In this document: one piece after another, positions 8,332-17,862 of the stretch
Layout: the number at the start of each line of letters is the position of its first letter
Position numbering within the stretch: the stretch's first letter is position 1
Assembly: GCA_964385625.1 (NCBI GenBank)
Contig: CAYLPS010000001.1
Span: 1-64,000, forward strand
From: FEB-25 sp964385625
GTDB taxonomy: Bacteria > Chloroflexota > Anaerolineae > Anaerolineales > UBA4823
Direction: 5' to 3'
DNA length: 64,000 bases
Translations under genes and position numbers: made by a program
Notes under the pieces: model-generated
What the model was told of the DNA's origin: nothing
Seen by the model: the letters and a program-made list of their open reading frames with translations, nothing else
Databases searched by the model: none

Positions 8332-11300
8332 CTACACGATTTGGTGGTAAAGCTCCCACATCTGCTGGAACAGGCCTGGATGTGATAACAATTGGCTATG
8401 GGTGCCGCGTTCGATGATACTGCCATCCTGCAGTACCAGGATTTCATCCATAGCCTCCAGCCCAACCATGCGCTGGGTGATGGTGATGGTACTGCGTCCA
8501 TGGCTCATGTTTTTTATGGATTCTAAAACCGCAATCTCGTTGGCAGGGTCAAGGTTAGCGGTTGGCTCGTCCAGGATCAGGATGGGGGAATCCCTGAGTA
8601 ATGCCCGGGCAATGGCCAGGCGCTGGCGCTCCCCGGCGCTTAAACGCAACCCATGCTCGCCAATCCAGGTATCATATTTATCCGGCAGATTTTGGATGAA
8701 TTCATGTAGTTGCGCCTGGCGGGTGGCCCAGATGATCTCGTCGTTGGTGGCATGTGGCTTGGCGATGAGCAGGTTTTCCTTGAGCGTGGCACTGAACAGG
8801 TAAGTATGCTGTGAAATCACGGCAATGTGCTTATGGATGTCGTGTGTTGAATAGTCGCGCAGCTCGTGGCCTCCCAGGCGGATAGTGCCCTGCCGGTATT
8901 CCCAAAAACGCTGGATCAAGCTGATTAGCGTGGTCTTTCCCGCCCCATTTGGGCCAAGGATGGCGATATGTTTTCCCTGAGGGAGAGAGAGCGAAATCTC
9001 TTTCAGGCTGAAGGGTGAAAGGCCTATGTGAGAGTCATGCTCCTGCCAGGGTGGATATTGGAAGCACAGGTTTCTCACTTCCAGGTCATAACCACCAGGA
9101 CATGGGCTGGGCTTGACAGGCTCAGCAACTGGAGGGGGAGCGTCCACCAGTTCATACAGGCGGTAGATGGCAGCTTGGTTGGCCTCATAATTCTGAGCCA
9201 CCGATGGCAGGGGTTGCAGGGCCTCGAAACAGGTCAGTGCGAGCAGTCCCACCACGCCCAGGAAGACGCTATTTAGCTGGCCTTGTGATACCCTTTGAAT
9301 TGCCAATACCAGAACGGTGAGCATTGCCAGGTTGGAAATCAAGCTGCCCAGGCTGATGTTCAGGGAAGCCAGGTTGGCAAACCTGGCTTGCAACCTGCTC
9401 AACCGCTCTCCAACCCGGCTTATATTTTCGAGCTGCGCGTTAGCCTGTCCGCATGATAGGAGGTCAGGTAACCCCTGAATGCCGTCAATGAAGGTGATAC
9501 TCAACCGGGCACGCAGGTCGATGATGCGCGGCCCAAGACGGTGAGAAAAAATGAGCATTAACCCTGAAATACCCAGGCCACCCAGAGCCAGGAACCCCAA
9601 TAACGCCAGGGCCAGCTGGCTTCCAAAGCCTGCCATAAATATCACACTGGCCAGGCTCACCAGGATGGCGACCAGCGGAGGGGTCAGGGTGCGCACGTAA
9701 AAATTTTCCAACGAGCCGATATCGCGGATCACCCGGGCGAGCAAATCCCCGCTGTGATAGCGCATCAATCGTGCAGGTGCCAAGGGCTCCAGCGCCTGGT
9801 AAAACCAGGCTCGCCAGCGCGCCAGAAGCCGGAAAGTCACATCATGCGAGACCAGGCGCTCCAGGTAGCGAAATACTCCACGCGAAATCCCGAAGAAGCG
9901 CACGCCTACAATGGCCACCTCCAATTCGGCGATGGAGGGGTGCAGGGCGGCTGCTGAGATGATGTAAGCGGCGGTAGCCATTAACCCGATCCCGCTGGCC
10001 ACGGTGGCAAAACCCAGAAATACCGAAAGGAGGATGCGACTCCAAAAAGGCGAAAGCAGGTTGAAGAACCGGTTCCGGATGGATGGTTTTGGGAATTGTT
10101 CGATCTCACCGATCTGCAGCGGCAGCTCTTCAGGCTGCGGGTGAATTTTGGAGTAAGAGATCTGTAAATTGCCATCCGGAAAGGATTGAGATTCAACACG
10201 GCGGGGTTGTTCTTCGCGATAAGGTTCTATCCTGCCATGATTCAGCCGTATTACCTGGTCTGCCTTGGAGATGGTTGCCTGGTGGTGGGCAATCACGAGC
10301 ACTGTCCGGCCGTGTGCCAATGTTTCCAGCGAATTACGCAGCAACAGGTCTGTAGCAGGGTCAAGATGCGAGGTGGCTTCATCCAGGATGAGCAGGGGTG
10401 CATCTTTGAGAAAGGCACGCGCCAGTGCAATGCATTGCGCCTGGCCAGCGCTCAGCCGGGTGCCTCGCTCACCGATCACCATCTCATAGCCCTGCGGGAA
10501 CTCACGGGCAAATTCGTCGACATGCGCCAGGTGTGCTGCCCGTTGAATTTCCGCATCGCTGGCATCAGGCCTTGCCAGACGGATGTTGGCGGAGATAGTG
10601 TCGTTGAATAAGTATGGGTTCTGTGGCACCCAGGCCAGCATCTCGCGCCACTGTGAGATTGGGATATCGGCCAGTAATTTTTCATTGACCCATATCTCAC
10701 CATCCTGGGGCTGTAAAAAACGCAGCAGCAGCCAGGTGAGGGTGGTTTTCCCCGCTCCGCTGGGGCCGACCAGAACGGTCATCTTCCCAGCAGGCAGGCT
10801 CAGTGAGACTCCATCGAGGGCTTTTCCCCTTTTTGGATAAGTGAAGTTGACATCCTTGAAGGTTATCGACAGGGGTGCATCCGATATCCCTGGTGACGCC
10901 ATCCCTGTGAGGGGTGGGCTATCGCCCAAAAGTATGGGGGTGTCGAGGACCTTATAAATATGCCTGGCAGCTTCCACACCCGCCATTCCTGCATGGAAGC
11001 GGGTGCCCAACAGGCGTAATGGCAGATAAAACTCGGGCGCCAGCAACAGGATAAAGAATGCCTGTTCAAAGGCCATCCTGCCATATAAGAGGCGAACGCC
11101 GATTTCGACAGCCACCACTGCGGTGCTGAGGGTGGCGATCAATTCCAGCGCCAGGGCGGAGAGAAAGGTGACCCGTAATACGCTCATGGTGGATTGGCGA
11201 TACCGCTCGCTGACCTGCTTGATCATCTCGGTTTGGTCACGGCTGCGGCCGAGTGATTTCAAAGTGGTCAATCCTTGGAGCACATCCAGGAAATAAGCAC

Positions 11301-11904
11301 TCATGCGGCTCAATCCCAGCCATTGCTTGCGGGTGAGGGTTTCGGCGGCTTTGCCAATTAGGATCATGAAAACCGGCAACAATGGGGCTGTCACCAGCAA
11401 GACTACGCCTGAGATGGCATCTGTGGGAAATACAAAGATCAATATGGTGAGCGGGATTAGAGCTGCCAGGGCAATTTGGGGTAAATACTGGCTGAAGTAG
11501 GCATCCAGTGCATCAATCCCTTCGGTAGCCAAGTTGACCAGCTGGCCAGTTTGGACCCCTATGCCGTTCTCCCCGCTATGCAGGTATGCAGGCCCGAGGG
11601 ATTGGATGTGGGAGAATAGCCGCTGGCGTAGGTCTTGTTTAATCTGCCGGGCAGCCGTGTTGGCGCACACCTCTCCAAGCCAGTTGAATATAAACCGTAA
11701 AATAATGGGCAATAAAATAAGAAGAATAACGAGGGATACAGCATCCAGTGTTTCGCGCTGCAGGAACACCGCATTGATCACCCTGCTGACCTGGCGGGCT
11801 TGGAACACGCCCACGATTCCCCCAATTACCCCCAGAAAAATCGCAGAAATAACAGCAACACGTGCCTGCCAGGCTTCTTTAAGCAAGCGGGGATCCAGTT
11901 TCAT
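8332..11904 (-). CDS. cydDC: CydD-CydC fusion, cytochrome bd assembly ABC transporter
   Basis: 1190 aa, two complete ABC exporter halves in one chain. The order is a CydD-type membrane domain (about 1-330), NBD1 (Walker A GPSGAGKTT near 378, signature LSAGQAQ, then LILDEATSHLD), a CydC-type membrane domain (about 610-900) and NBD2 (GPNGAGKTT near 985, LSAGERQ, LILDEPTANLD). CydDC exports thiols (cysteine, glutathione) and is needed to assemble cytochrome bd. In E. coli it is a heterodimer of separate chains; here fusion fixes a 1:1 ratio, as in some actinobacteria. It lies 83 nt after cydB in the same orientation. No ribosome site is visible before the ATG. Confidence 0.92.
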   Translation of the reverse strand: MKLDPRLLKEAWQARVAVISAIFLGVIGGIVGVFQARQVSRVINAVFLQRETLDAVSLVILLILLPIILRFIFNWLGEVCANTAARQIKQDLRQRLFSHIQSLGPAYLHSGENGIGVQTGQLVNLATEGIDALDAYFSQYLPQIALAALIPLTILIFVFPTDAISGVVLLVTAPLLPVFMILIGKAAETLTRKQWLGLSRMSAYFLDVLQGLTTLKSLGRSRDQTEMIKQVSERYRQSTMSVLRVTFLSALALELIATLSTAVVAVEIGVRLLYGRMAFEQAFFILLLAPEFYLPLRLLGTRFHAGMAGVEAARHIYKVLDTPILLGDSPPLTGMASPGISDAPLSITFKDVNFTYPKRGKALDGVSLSLPAGKMTVLVGPSGAGKTTLTWLLLRFLQPQDGEIWVNEKLLADIPISQWREMLAWVPQNPYLFNDTISANIRLARPDASDAEIQRAAHLAHVDEFAREFPQGYEMVIGERGTRLSAGQAQCIALARAFLKDAPLLILDEATSHLDPATDLLLRNSLETLAHGRTVLVIAHHQATISKADQVIRLNHGRIEPYREEQPRRVESQSFPDGNLQISYSKIHPQPEELPLQIGEIEQFPKPSIRNRFFNLLSPFWSRILLSVFLGFATVASGIGLMATAAYIISAAALHPSIAELEVAIVGVRFFGISRGVFRYLERLVSHDVTFRLLARWRAWFYQALEPLAPARLMRYHSGDLLARVIRDIGSLENFYVRTLTPPLVAILVSLASVIFMAGFGSQLALALLGFLALGGLGISGLMLIFSHRLGPRIIDLRARLSITFIDGIQGLPDLLSCGQANAQLENISRVGERLSRLQARFANLASLNISLGSLISNLAMLTVLVLAIQRVSQGQLNSVFLGVVGLLALTCFEALQPLPSVAQNYEANQAAIYRLYELVDAPPPVAEPVKPSPCPGGYDLEVRNLCFQYPPWQEHDSHIGLSPFSLKEISLSLPQGKHIAILGPNGAGKTTLISLIQRFWEYRQGTIRLGGHELRDYSTHDIHKHIAVISQHTYLFSATLKENLLIAKPHATNDEIIWATRQAQLHEFIQNLPDKYDTWIGEHGLRLSAGERQRLAIARALLRDSPILILDEPTANLDPANEIAVLESIKNMSHGRSTITITQRMVGLEAMDEILVLQDGSIIERGTHSQLLSHPGLFQQMWELYHQIV

Positions 11905-11987
11905 ATCGATAAAATGCCGGCGGCCTGCTTCCAGGTCTTATGGATCATTGATGACTGAAAGCAGGCTGGCCTTTGGACGGAGGTAAA

Positions 11988-13004
11988 TTAATAAGTCAGC
12001 TTCTCCGCCTCGCCTGAGACGCGTTTGCGGAAAGTCCAATAGGTCCACACCTGGTAGATCAGGACGATGGGTAAAAAGATCAGGGTGACGATGGTCATCA
12101 GGCGTAGCGTATTGGCGGAAGAGGCGGCATTTTGAATTGTCAGGCTCCAGGCGGGATTCAGGCTAGAGACCATAACGCGCGGATACAGGATGGAGAAGAT
12201 AGAAACGAATAAGAAACCCACGGTAAAGCAGGTCATGAGAAATAGACGCCCGTACTGGCTCTTTCGAAGGAAGTAGCTCGCGCCAAGAATTGCCAGGACC
12301 GAAAAAACTGGAAATATGATGGACTGGGGGGTCAAATTCTGTAGTGCGTCAGTGACAAAAAACGTGGTGACCAGGAAAATGACCAACACTATCACCACCA
12401 ATGGCCAAAACCAGCGCAGCAGGTCCTTGGCTTTTTGTTCAATCTCGCCGGTCGTTTTTAAGCTCAGGAAGCTGGCTGCGTGCAAGACGAACAATAATCC
12501 AACCGTCAGGGCGGCCAGCAGGGCATAAGCATTCAACAAGTTGAAGAACCCCCCCGCGTACCCCATATTGGCGTTGATGGGCACGCCTCGAACCAGGTTG
12601 GCGAATGCGATAGGAAACAGCAGAGTGGCCAGCAAGCTGCCGGTAAAAATGCACCAATCCCAAAGGGTGCGCCACCTGGGATCGTCATTTTTACTGCGAA
12701 ACTCAAAAGACACCCCACGGATAATCAACCCGACGAGAATCAAGAATAAGGGCAGGTAGAAACCGCTGAATAAGGTGGCATACCAGTTGGGAAAAGCGGC
12801 GAAGGTGGCTCCACCGGCGGCTATCAGCCAGACTTCATTCCCATCCCAATGGGGACCAATGGTATTGATGATCGTCCGCCGCTGCTGGTCGTTTTTACCG
12901 AGGAATGGCAGCAGGATGCCCACCCCAAAATCGAATCCTTCCAGGATGAAGAAGCCAGTGTACAACACGGTGATAAACACAAACCAGAGGATGTTGTAAG
13001 ACAT
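11988..13004 (-). CDS. cydB: cytochrome bd oxidase subunit II
   Basis: 338 aa, hydrophobic throughout (about 8-9 membrane segments). The diagnostic start region is present: FFILEGFDFGVGILLPF, then INTIGPHWDGNEVWLI. CydB pairs with CydA in the quinol-oxidising, oxygen-reducing bd complex of the cytoplasmic membrane. An AGGAGG ribosome site precedes the ATG. It lies 11 nt after cydA. Confidence 0.96.
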   Translation of the reverse strand: MSYNILWFVFITVLYTGFFILEGFDFGVGILLPFLGKNDQQRRTIINTIGPHWDGNEVWLIAAGGATFAAFPNWYATLFSGFYLPLFLILVGLIIRGVSFEFRSKNDDPRWRTLWDWCIFTGSLLATLLFPIAFANLVRGVPINANMGYAGGFFNLLNAYALLAALTVGLLFVLHAASFLSLKTTGEIEQKAKDLLRWFWPLVVIVLVIFLVTTFFVTDALQNLTPQSIIFPVFSVLAILGASYFLRKSQYGRLFLMTCFTVGFLFVSIFSILYPRVMVSSLNPAWSLTIQNAASSANTLRLMTIVTLIFLPIVLIYQVWTYWTFRKRVSGEAEKLTY

Positions 13005-13015
13005 GGATATACCTC

Positions 13016-14407
13016 CTAATGCGACTCAGGTGGGTCGACCAGGTGCGGTGTGAATTCAGGCGGCGCCACATTCTCCTCCACCGGACCTGCTGTGGCCGAT
13101 TTCCTCATCAAGAAGATCATCGCCATTATGATCAAGCCGTAGATGAGCACAAAACCAACCAGGCTGAACAACAATGTACCAGGGGTCAGGACCTGAGAAA
13201 AACCATTCTCCATTTTGAATATCCCATAAGCAATCCATGGATACCTGCCCACTTCTGTCAGCAGCCAACCACCGGTATTGGCGATATAAGGTAAGCCCAT
13301 CGAAAACATCAGTATTGTTAAAAACCAGGGGAATTTATTCTCGAGGTTCCTGAAGCCGACGATGATGGCGATGATGCTGAATAAAATCATCAGCAAGCCC
13401 GCACTCACCATAGCTCGGAAGCTCCAATAAAGTATCACCGGTGGTGGGGTATAGTCGCCTGGTCCGAATTGCTGTTCGTATTGGGCCTGAAGCTGGTTGA
13501 TACCCATCACCTCGCCGGATAAGCGGTCGTACATCAAGAGGCTGAGCGCCTTGGGAATGCGCCAATCAATAATCAGCTTGCCGGTGACAGGATTCGCAAT
13601 GGTAATAATGGATAAGGAAGCTGGGTCTTCTGTATCAAAGAGCGCCTCAAGCGAAGCCAATTTCATTGGCTGGTATGATCGAAGTTCCTTGCCCTGGAAG
13701 TCTCCAATCACGCCAACCGCAATGGTGCCGACCACCCCGATAATGGCTGCCATGCGGAAGGAATATCTAAAAAATTCGGTTTCGTTACGTCGTAACAAAT
13801 GATAGGCACTGATTCCCAGCATAAAAAAGGAAGCCGTAACTAAACTGGCAGTGAAGACATGTGGATAGTGGGTGAAAATGGGCAGGTTGAATACCAGCTG
13901 GGAGAAGTCGGTCATCACGGCGCGTCCCTCACTGATGATATAACCAGCAGGATGCTGCATGAAGCCATTCGCGATCAGGATCCAGATTGCTGAGAGATTC
14001 GACCCGATGACAACCAGCCACATGGTGGCGAGGTGCAGACCCTTTGAGATCCTGTCCCAGCCGAAAATCCAGATACCCAAAAAAGTTGACTCGAGGAAGA
14101 ATGCCAGCAATGCTTCAATTGCCAGGGGTGTGCCAAATACATCTCCCACGAAGCGCGAGTATTCTGCCCACGACATGCCAAATTGGAATTCCTGGACGAT
14201 GCCGGTAACCACACCCACCGCGAAATTGATCAGGAACAGCTTACCCCAAAACTTGGTTAATCGCTTGTAAATCTCCTTGCCGGTACTGACATAAATCGTT
14301 TCGAGGATGGCAACTACCAGCGAAAGACCGATGGTGAGGGGTACGAAGAAGAAATGATATATGATTGTAAGTGCGAATTGAAGCCGGGCTAATATCAGCA
14401 CATCCAT
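13016..14407 (-). CDS. cydA: cytochrome bd oxidase subunit I, short Q-loop type
   Basis: 463 aa, close to the Bacillus-type CydA and shorter than the long Q-loop E. coli protein. Axial haem ligands can be placed at H18 (YHFFF) and at the His in YPHVFTASLVTASF. The Q-loop keeps Lys and Glu of MKLASLE, which match E. coli K252 and E257, so quinol oxidation is likely retained. The usually invariant GRQPW reads GRYPW (TEVGRYPWIAYG); the preceding Glu and the Arg are kept. It is the first gene of the cydA-cydB-cydDC operon, with GGGAGGAG before the ATG and a consensus promoter at 14465-14494. Confidence 0.95.
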   Translation of the reverse strand: MDVLILARLQFALTIIYHFFFVPLTIGLSLVVAILETIYVSTGKEIYKRLTKFWGKLFLINFAVGVVTGIVQEFQFGMSWAEYSRFVGDVFGTPLAIEALLAFFLESTFLGIWIFGWDRISKGLHLATMWLVVIGSNLSAIWILIANGFMQHPAGYIISEGRAVMTDFSQLVFNLPIFTHYPHVFTASLVTASFFMLGISAYHLLRRNETEFFRYSFRMAAIIGVVGTIAVGVIGDFQGKELRSYQPMKLASLEALFDTEDPASLSIITIANPVTGKLIIDWRIPKALSLLMYDRLSGEVMGINQLQAQYEQQFGPGDYTPPPVILYWSFRAMVSAGLLMILFSIIAIIVGFRNLENKFPWFLTILMFSMGLPYIANTGGWLLTEVGRYPWIAYGIFKMENGFSQVLTPGTLLFSLVGFVLIYGLIIMAMIFLMRKSATAGPVEENVAPPEFTPHLVDPPESH

Positions 14408-14464
14408 ATTGACACTCCTCCCACGCTAAATTGCTACTATTTGCTTTGTCAATTATTTATCTCG

Positions 14465-14494
14465 ATTATAGTTTAAATTTTCGAAGATTGTCAA
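14465..14494 (-). promoter_or_regulatory. consensus promoter of the cydA-cydB-cydDC operon
   Basis: Minus strand TTGACA (14489-14494), 18-bp spacer, TATAAT (14465-14470): both hexamers match the housekeeping sigma consensus perfectly. The predicted start near 14457 leaves a leader of about 50 nt with a strong ribosome site. No clear FNR- or Rex-type operator is seen around it. Confidence 0.8.
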
Positions 14495-14794
14495 AACAGA
14501 AACCTTAAAAAATTATTGGCGGTGGAGCACCATAAACATCATCTACCCAAAAACATGGTCACTGTTGCTCAAATTATCCAGTAATCGAGCACAAATGATC
14601 AGATGGATATCTATACAAGGATTCGGGAGCGAGGATGGCTTTAGTATTTTGGGGATATGGTAACCTGATGCCTGACTATCCTCATCCTGGAGATGGTAAC
14701 ATCACCCAATCGGGGTTAATGAGCTATCCCTGTTTGAAAAGTATTACAGTTGCCAACGCTCACCAGGATTGTGGATGGGTCTGGTTAGCTATTT
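14495..14794. other. intergenic region between the cyd promoter and glgP
   Basis: No gene found. The only open frame (14635-14856, plus strand) runs into the 3' end of glgP and has no family features. The 8-bp word ATGGTAAC occurs twice (14657-14664 and 14693-14700) as a direct repeat, possibly by chance. No terminator hairpin for glgP is needed here because glgP ends against this region on its own strand and could be read into cydA only from the same strand. Confidence 0.5.
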
Positions 14795-16939
14795 TTACTC
14801 ATCGATGGGCAGGTACATGCGCTCAGTATATTCTTTTACCATCCGCTGGATGCTGAAGCGTGGTGAAAGTGTGCGGATTGATTCCTTCATCACCGCGATC
14901 CAATCACTAGGCAGGCCATCTGCTGATCGAAATTCGTAATAAAGAGGGATGATCTTGTTTTCAAGGGTATCGTACAAGCTTTCAGCGTCGGCTGCATCCT
15001 GTAATTCATTGTTCTCGCGGTCCTGCTCATCACCAATGGCCCAGCCATTATTGCCATTGAATCCCTCGCGCCACCAGCCATCCAGGATGGATAAATTCAG
15101 CACCCCGTTCAGGGCAGCCTTCTGGCCAGAGGTGCCTGAGGCCTCATTGGGCCGGCGCGGGGTATTCAGCCACACATCCACCCCTTGCACCAGATAGCGT
15201 GCCAGGTTCATGTCATAGTCTTCCAGGAATACCAGCCGCCCTCCTGCTTCTGATTTTTTGATCGCACGGTAAACTTCTTGAATGATCTGCTTGCCCGGCT
15301 CATCAGCAGGATGGGCCTTTCCCGCAAATATGATTTGCACGGGTTGGTTCGGTCGGTTGATGATCGACATCAGGCGGTTTACATCCCGCAGGATCAGGTT
15401 AGCCCGCTTGTAAGTGGCAAAGCGGCGTGCGAATCCAATGGTCAGCGCATACGGGTCGAGTAGCGCACCAGCGGCAATCACCTGAACCGGATGGACGCTC
15501 CCATTCAGCCATTCCTCGCGCACCCGCTCGATGATATACATCGTCAGCTTCCGTTTCAGGTGCCGGCGGATGGTCCACAGTTCCATATCGGGGATGCTTT
15601 CGATCTTTTCCCAGATTTCCCGCTCATCCACGTGATCCTTCCAGCGCTCCCCAAGGTAACGATCATACAATGTGCTCAGGCGGCGAGCCAGCCAGGTGCT
15701 GGTATGCACACCGTTGGTGATATGTGTGATGGGAACTTCATCTTCCTTCAGGTCAGGCCAGAAGAAATTCCAAATTTTTCGTGCCACTTTGCCGTGCAAC
15801 TCTGAAACGCCGTTATGCTTGGTAGAATAGCCCATAGCCAGAATGGGCATACTGAAAGTCTCACCCCAGGGTAAAGTGTGGTGAGCGAGGTCGATAAATT
15901 GGTCACGGTTCAACCCCAATTGCGGCCAAAAATTAGAAAAATATTTATCGATCAACCACAAGGGGAATTCATCGCTACCGGCAGGTACATTGGTATGCGT
16001 GGTGAAAATCGTTACCGAGCGTACTAATGCAGCGGCATTTTCAAACGTGTTACCTGCGGCTACCAGCTCGCGGATGCGTTCCAGGACCATAAATGCGGAA
16101 TGTCCCTCGTTCATGTGCCAGACGTTCGGGTTGTACCCCAGGGCTCGCAATGCCCTAACGCCCCCGATGCCGAGGATGATCTCCTGCGAGATGCGCGAAT
16201 CGAGGTCGCTTATATATAAGCGCGAAGTTAGCTCGCGATCAGTAGGTGTGTTGGTTTCCACGTCGCTATCCAGTAAATAAAGTGGCACACGCCCAATCCG
16301 AATTTCCCATAACCTTGCTTCCACGTTCCTGCCCGGCAGCTCGATGGTGACCGTCAGCGGTTTTCCATTGTCGTCGACGAAAGGTAAAACGGGAAGCTCT
16401 TCAAATTTCAAGCGCACGTAACGGGCGTCTTGCCAGCCGTCCTCCGAAATGTGCTGTGAGAAATAACCTTGCGTGTATAGGAAGCCAATTGCCACACAGG
16501 GCAAGCCTAAATCACTGGCACCTTTTATATGATCCCCTGAAAGTACTCCCAACCCACCCGCGTAGATTGGCATGGTCTCGTGAAGGCCAAACTCGGTGGA
16601 AAAATATGCGATGGGTTTATTCAAATGTTGGGGGTAGGTGTTTGCATACCAGGTGCTCTTTAATTTCATATAATCATCAAATGAGCGCATGATACGATCA
16701 TAATAATCCAGGTCATAACGGTTGGTGGTCAGCTGTCTTAGCCGCACCGGGTCTACCAGGCGTAAAAATTGTATGGCATTATGATTGGTTCTTTCCCACA
16801 ATACCGGGTCAATGCGACTGAAGAGTCGCTGTGCATCGGGGTTCCAGGTCCACCACAAGTTATATGCCAGCTCACCCAGGCGATTGACCCTACGAGGTAT
16901 GTTAAACTGGTTGGGCAGAATGGTTTTAAAGTCGTACAT
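14795..16939 (-). CDS. glgP: alpha-glucan (glycogen) phosphorylase, short DUF3417 type
   Basis: 714 aa. The N-terminal DUF3417 region (NLWWTWNPDAQRLF) is followed by the GT35 phosphorylase core, with YFSTEFGLHETMPIYAGG near residue 115. The pyridoxal-phosphate lysine lies in GTSGQKAALNG in the C-terminal half. The enzyme releases glucose-1-phosphate from glycogen or maltodextrin using phosphate. This short subfamily is the TIGR02094 kind, distinct from the long animal/E. coli GlgP/MalP type. A GGGAGAAG ribosome site precedes the ATG. It stands alone, with no other glycogen gene nearby. Confidence 0.93.
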   Translation of the reverse strand: MYDFKTILPNQFNIPRRVNRLGELAYNLWWTWNPDAQRLFSRIDPVLWERTNHNAIQFLRLVDPVRLRQLTTNRYDLDYYDRIMRSFDDYMKLKSTWYANTYPQHLNKPIAYFSTEFGLHETMPIYAGGLGVLSGDHIKGASDLGLPCVAIGFLYTQGYFSQHISEDGWQDARYVRLKFEELPVLPFVDDNGKPLTVTIELPGRNVEARLWEIRIGRVPLYLLDSDVETNTPTDRELTSRLYISDLDSRISQEIILGIGGVRALRALGYNPNVWHMNEGHSAFMVLERIRELVAAGNTFENAAALVRSVTIFTTHTNVPAGSDEFPLWLIDKYFSNFWPQLGLNRDQFIDLAHHTLPWGETFSMPILAMGYSTKHNGVSELHGKVARKIWNFFWPDLKEDEVPITHITNGVHTSTWLARRLSTLYDRYLGERWKDHVDEREIWEKIESIPDMELWTIRRHLKRKLTMYIIERVREEWLNGSVHPVQVIAAGALLDPYALTIGFARRFATYKRANLILRDVNRLMSIINRPNQPVQIIFAGKAHPADEPGKQIIQEVYRAIKKSEAGGRLVFLEDYDMNLARYLVQGVDVWLNTPRRPNEASGTSGQKAALNGVLNLSILDGWWREGFNGNNGWAIGDEQDRENNELQDAADAESLYDTLENKIIPLYYEFRSADGLPSDWIAVMKESIRTLSPRFSIQRMVKEYTERMYLPIDE

Positions 16940-17133
16940 ATTTCTTCTCCCTGAGTCTGTTTGCTGTATCGGCCCTGCAAAACGCCGTTAATCTTACCAC
17001 GTCAGGTAATTTTTCGCGAGCCAGGATGATAATTGTCGGGCGTAAATATTCAGGTCATTTGATCGAGCCCGGCATGATGCTTATCCATTAGCAAAGAGCA
17101 TGGATTGGGCTACAATTACCACGGAGACATGAA

Positions 17134-17862
17134 ATGACGACTACTATCCAGCTATTCATCACTTGTATTATCGATACGCTCTATCCTGAGACAGGTGAAT
17201 CCGTGGTCCGCATGCTTGAAAAAGCCGGGGTGAATGTTTCCTTCCCGCCCGGCCAAACCTGCTGCGGACAGCCTGCCTTCAATGCAGGCTTACGCCGGCA
17301 AGCCCGAATGATGGCTATCCAGACGATTAGAGCTTTTGAAGGCTACCCGGGGCCGGTGGTGGTGCCTTCAGGCTCATGCGCAGCAATGCTACGCCATTCG
17401 TATGCAGAATTATTCGCCGACGACAGGCAATGGCTGCCGCGTGCATTAGCCCTGGCGGAGCGTACCTACGAGCTCAGCGAATTCCTGGTGGATGTGCTGG
17501 GAATCACGGACCTGGGTGCCCGTTTTATTGGGCGGGTGACCTACCACTCGTCCTGCCACCTTTTGCGGGGTTTAGGCGTTGATCGCCAGCCGCGTGCCCT
17601 GCTGGCAAATGTCCATGGCGCTGAAATGGTAGAGTTGCCTGAATCTGCCGAATGCTGCGGTTTTGGAGGTGTCTTCTCTGTGGAGCACCCAGAAATCTCG
17701 ACTGCCATGCTTTCACGCAAGATTGCGAACCTGGAAGCGAGTGGCGCCGATCTGGTGGTTTCTTGCGATGCCGGATGCATCACCAATATCAACGGTGGGT
17801 TGCACCGCATGGGAAGGCCTCTTATGGCCGTGCACATCGCAGACTTGCTGGGGAAATTATAG
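17134..17862 (+). CDS. lutA: lactate utilization protein LutA, CCG-type Fe-S subunit
   Basis: 242 aa. Two cysteine-rich (CCG) domains are present, ending in QTCCGQPAFNAG and AECCGFGGVFSVEH, as in the LutA/YkgE family and the C subunit of glycolate oxidase. Together with LutB and LutC it oxidises L-lactate to pyruvate in the cytoplasm or at the membrane. A GGAGA ribosome site lies 6 nt before the ATG. Its stop codon directly abuts the ATG of the next gene, so the pair is a single translational unit. Confidence 0.92.
   Translation: MTTTIQLFITCIIDTLYPETGESVVRMLEKAGVNVSFPPGQTCCGQPAFNAGLRRQARMMAIQTIRAFEGYPGPVVVPSGSCAAMLRHSYAELFADDRQWLPRALALAERTYELSEFLVDVLGITDLGARFIGRVTYHSSCHLLRGLGVDRQPRALLANVHGAEMVELPESAECCGFGGVFSVEHPEISTAMLSRKIANLEASGADLVVSCDAGCITNINGGLHRMGRPLMAVHIADLLGKL

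Noticed and set aside
14635..14856. 73-codon plus-strand frame in the glgP-cyd intergenic region
   Set aside because: Has a GAGG-like site but overlaps the 3' end of glgP, ends inside it, and shows no family features.
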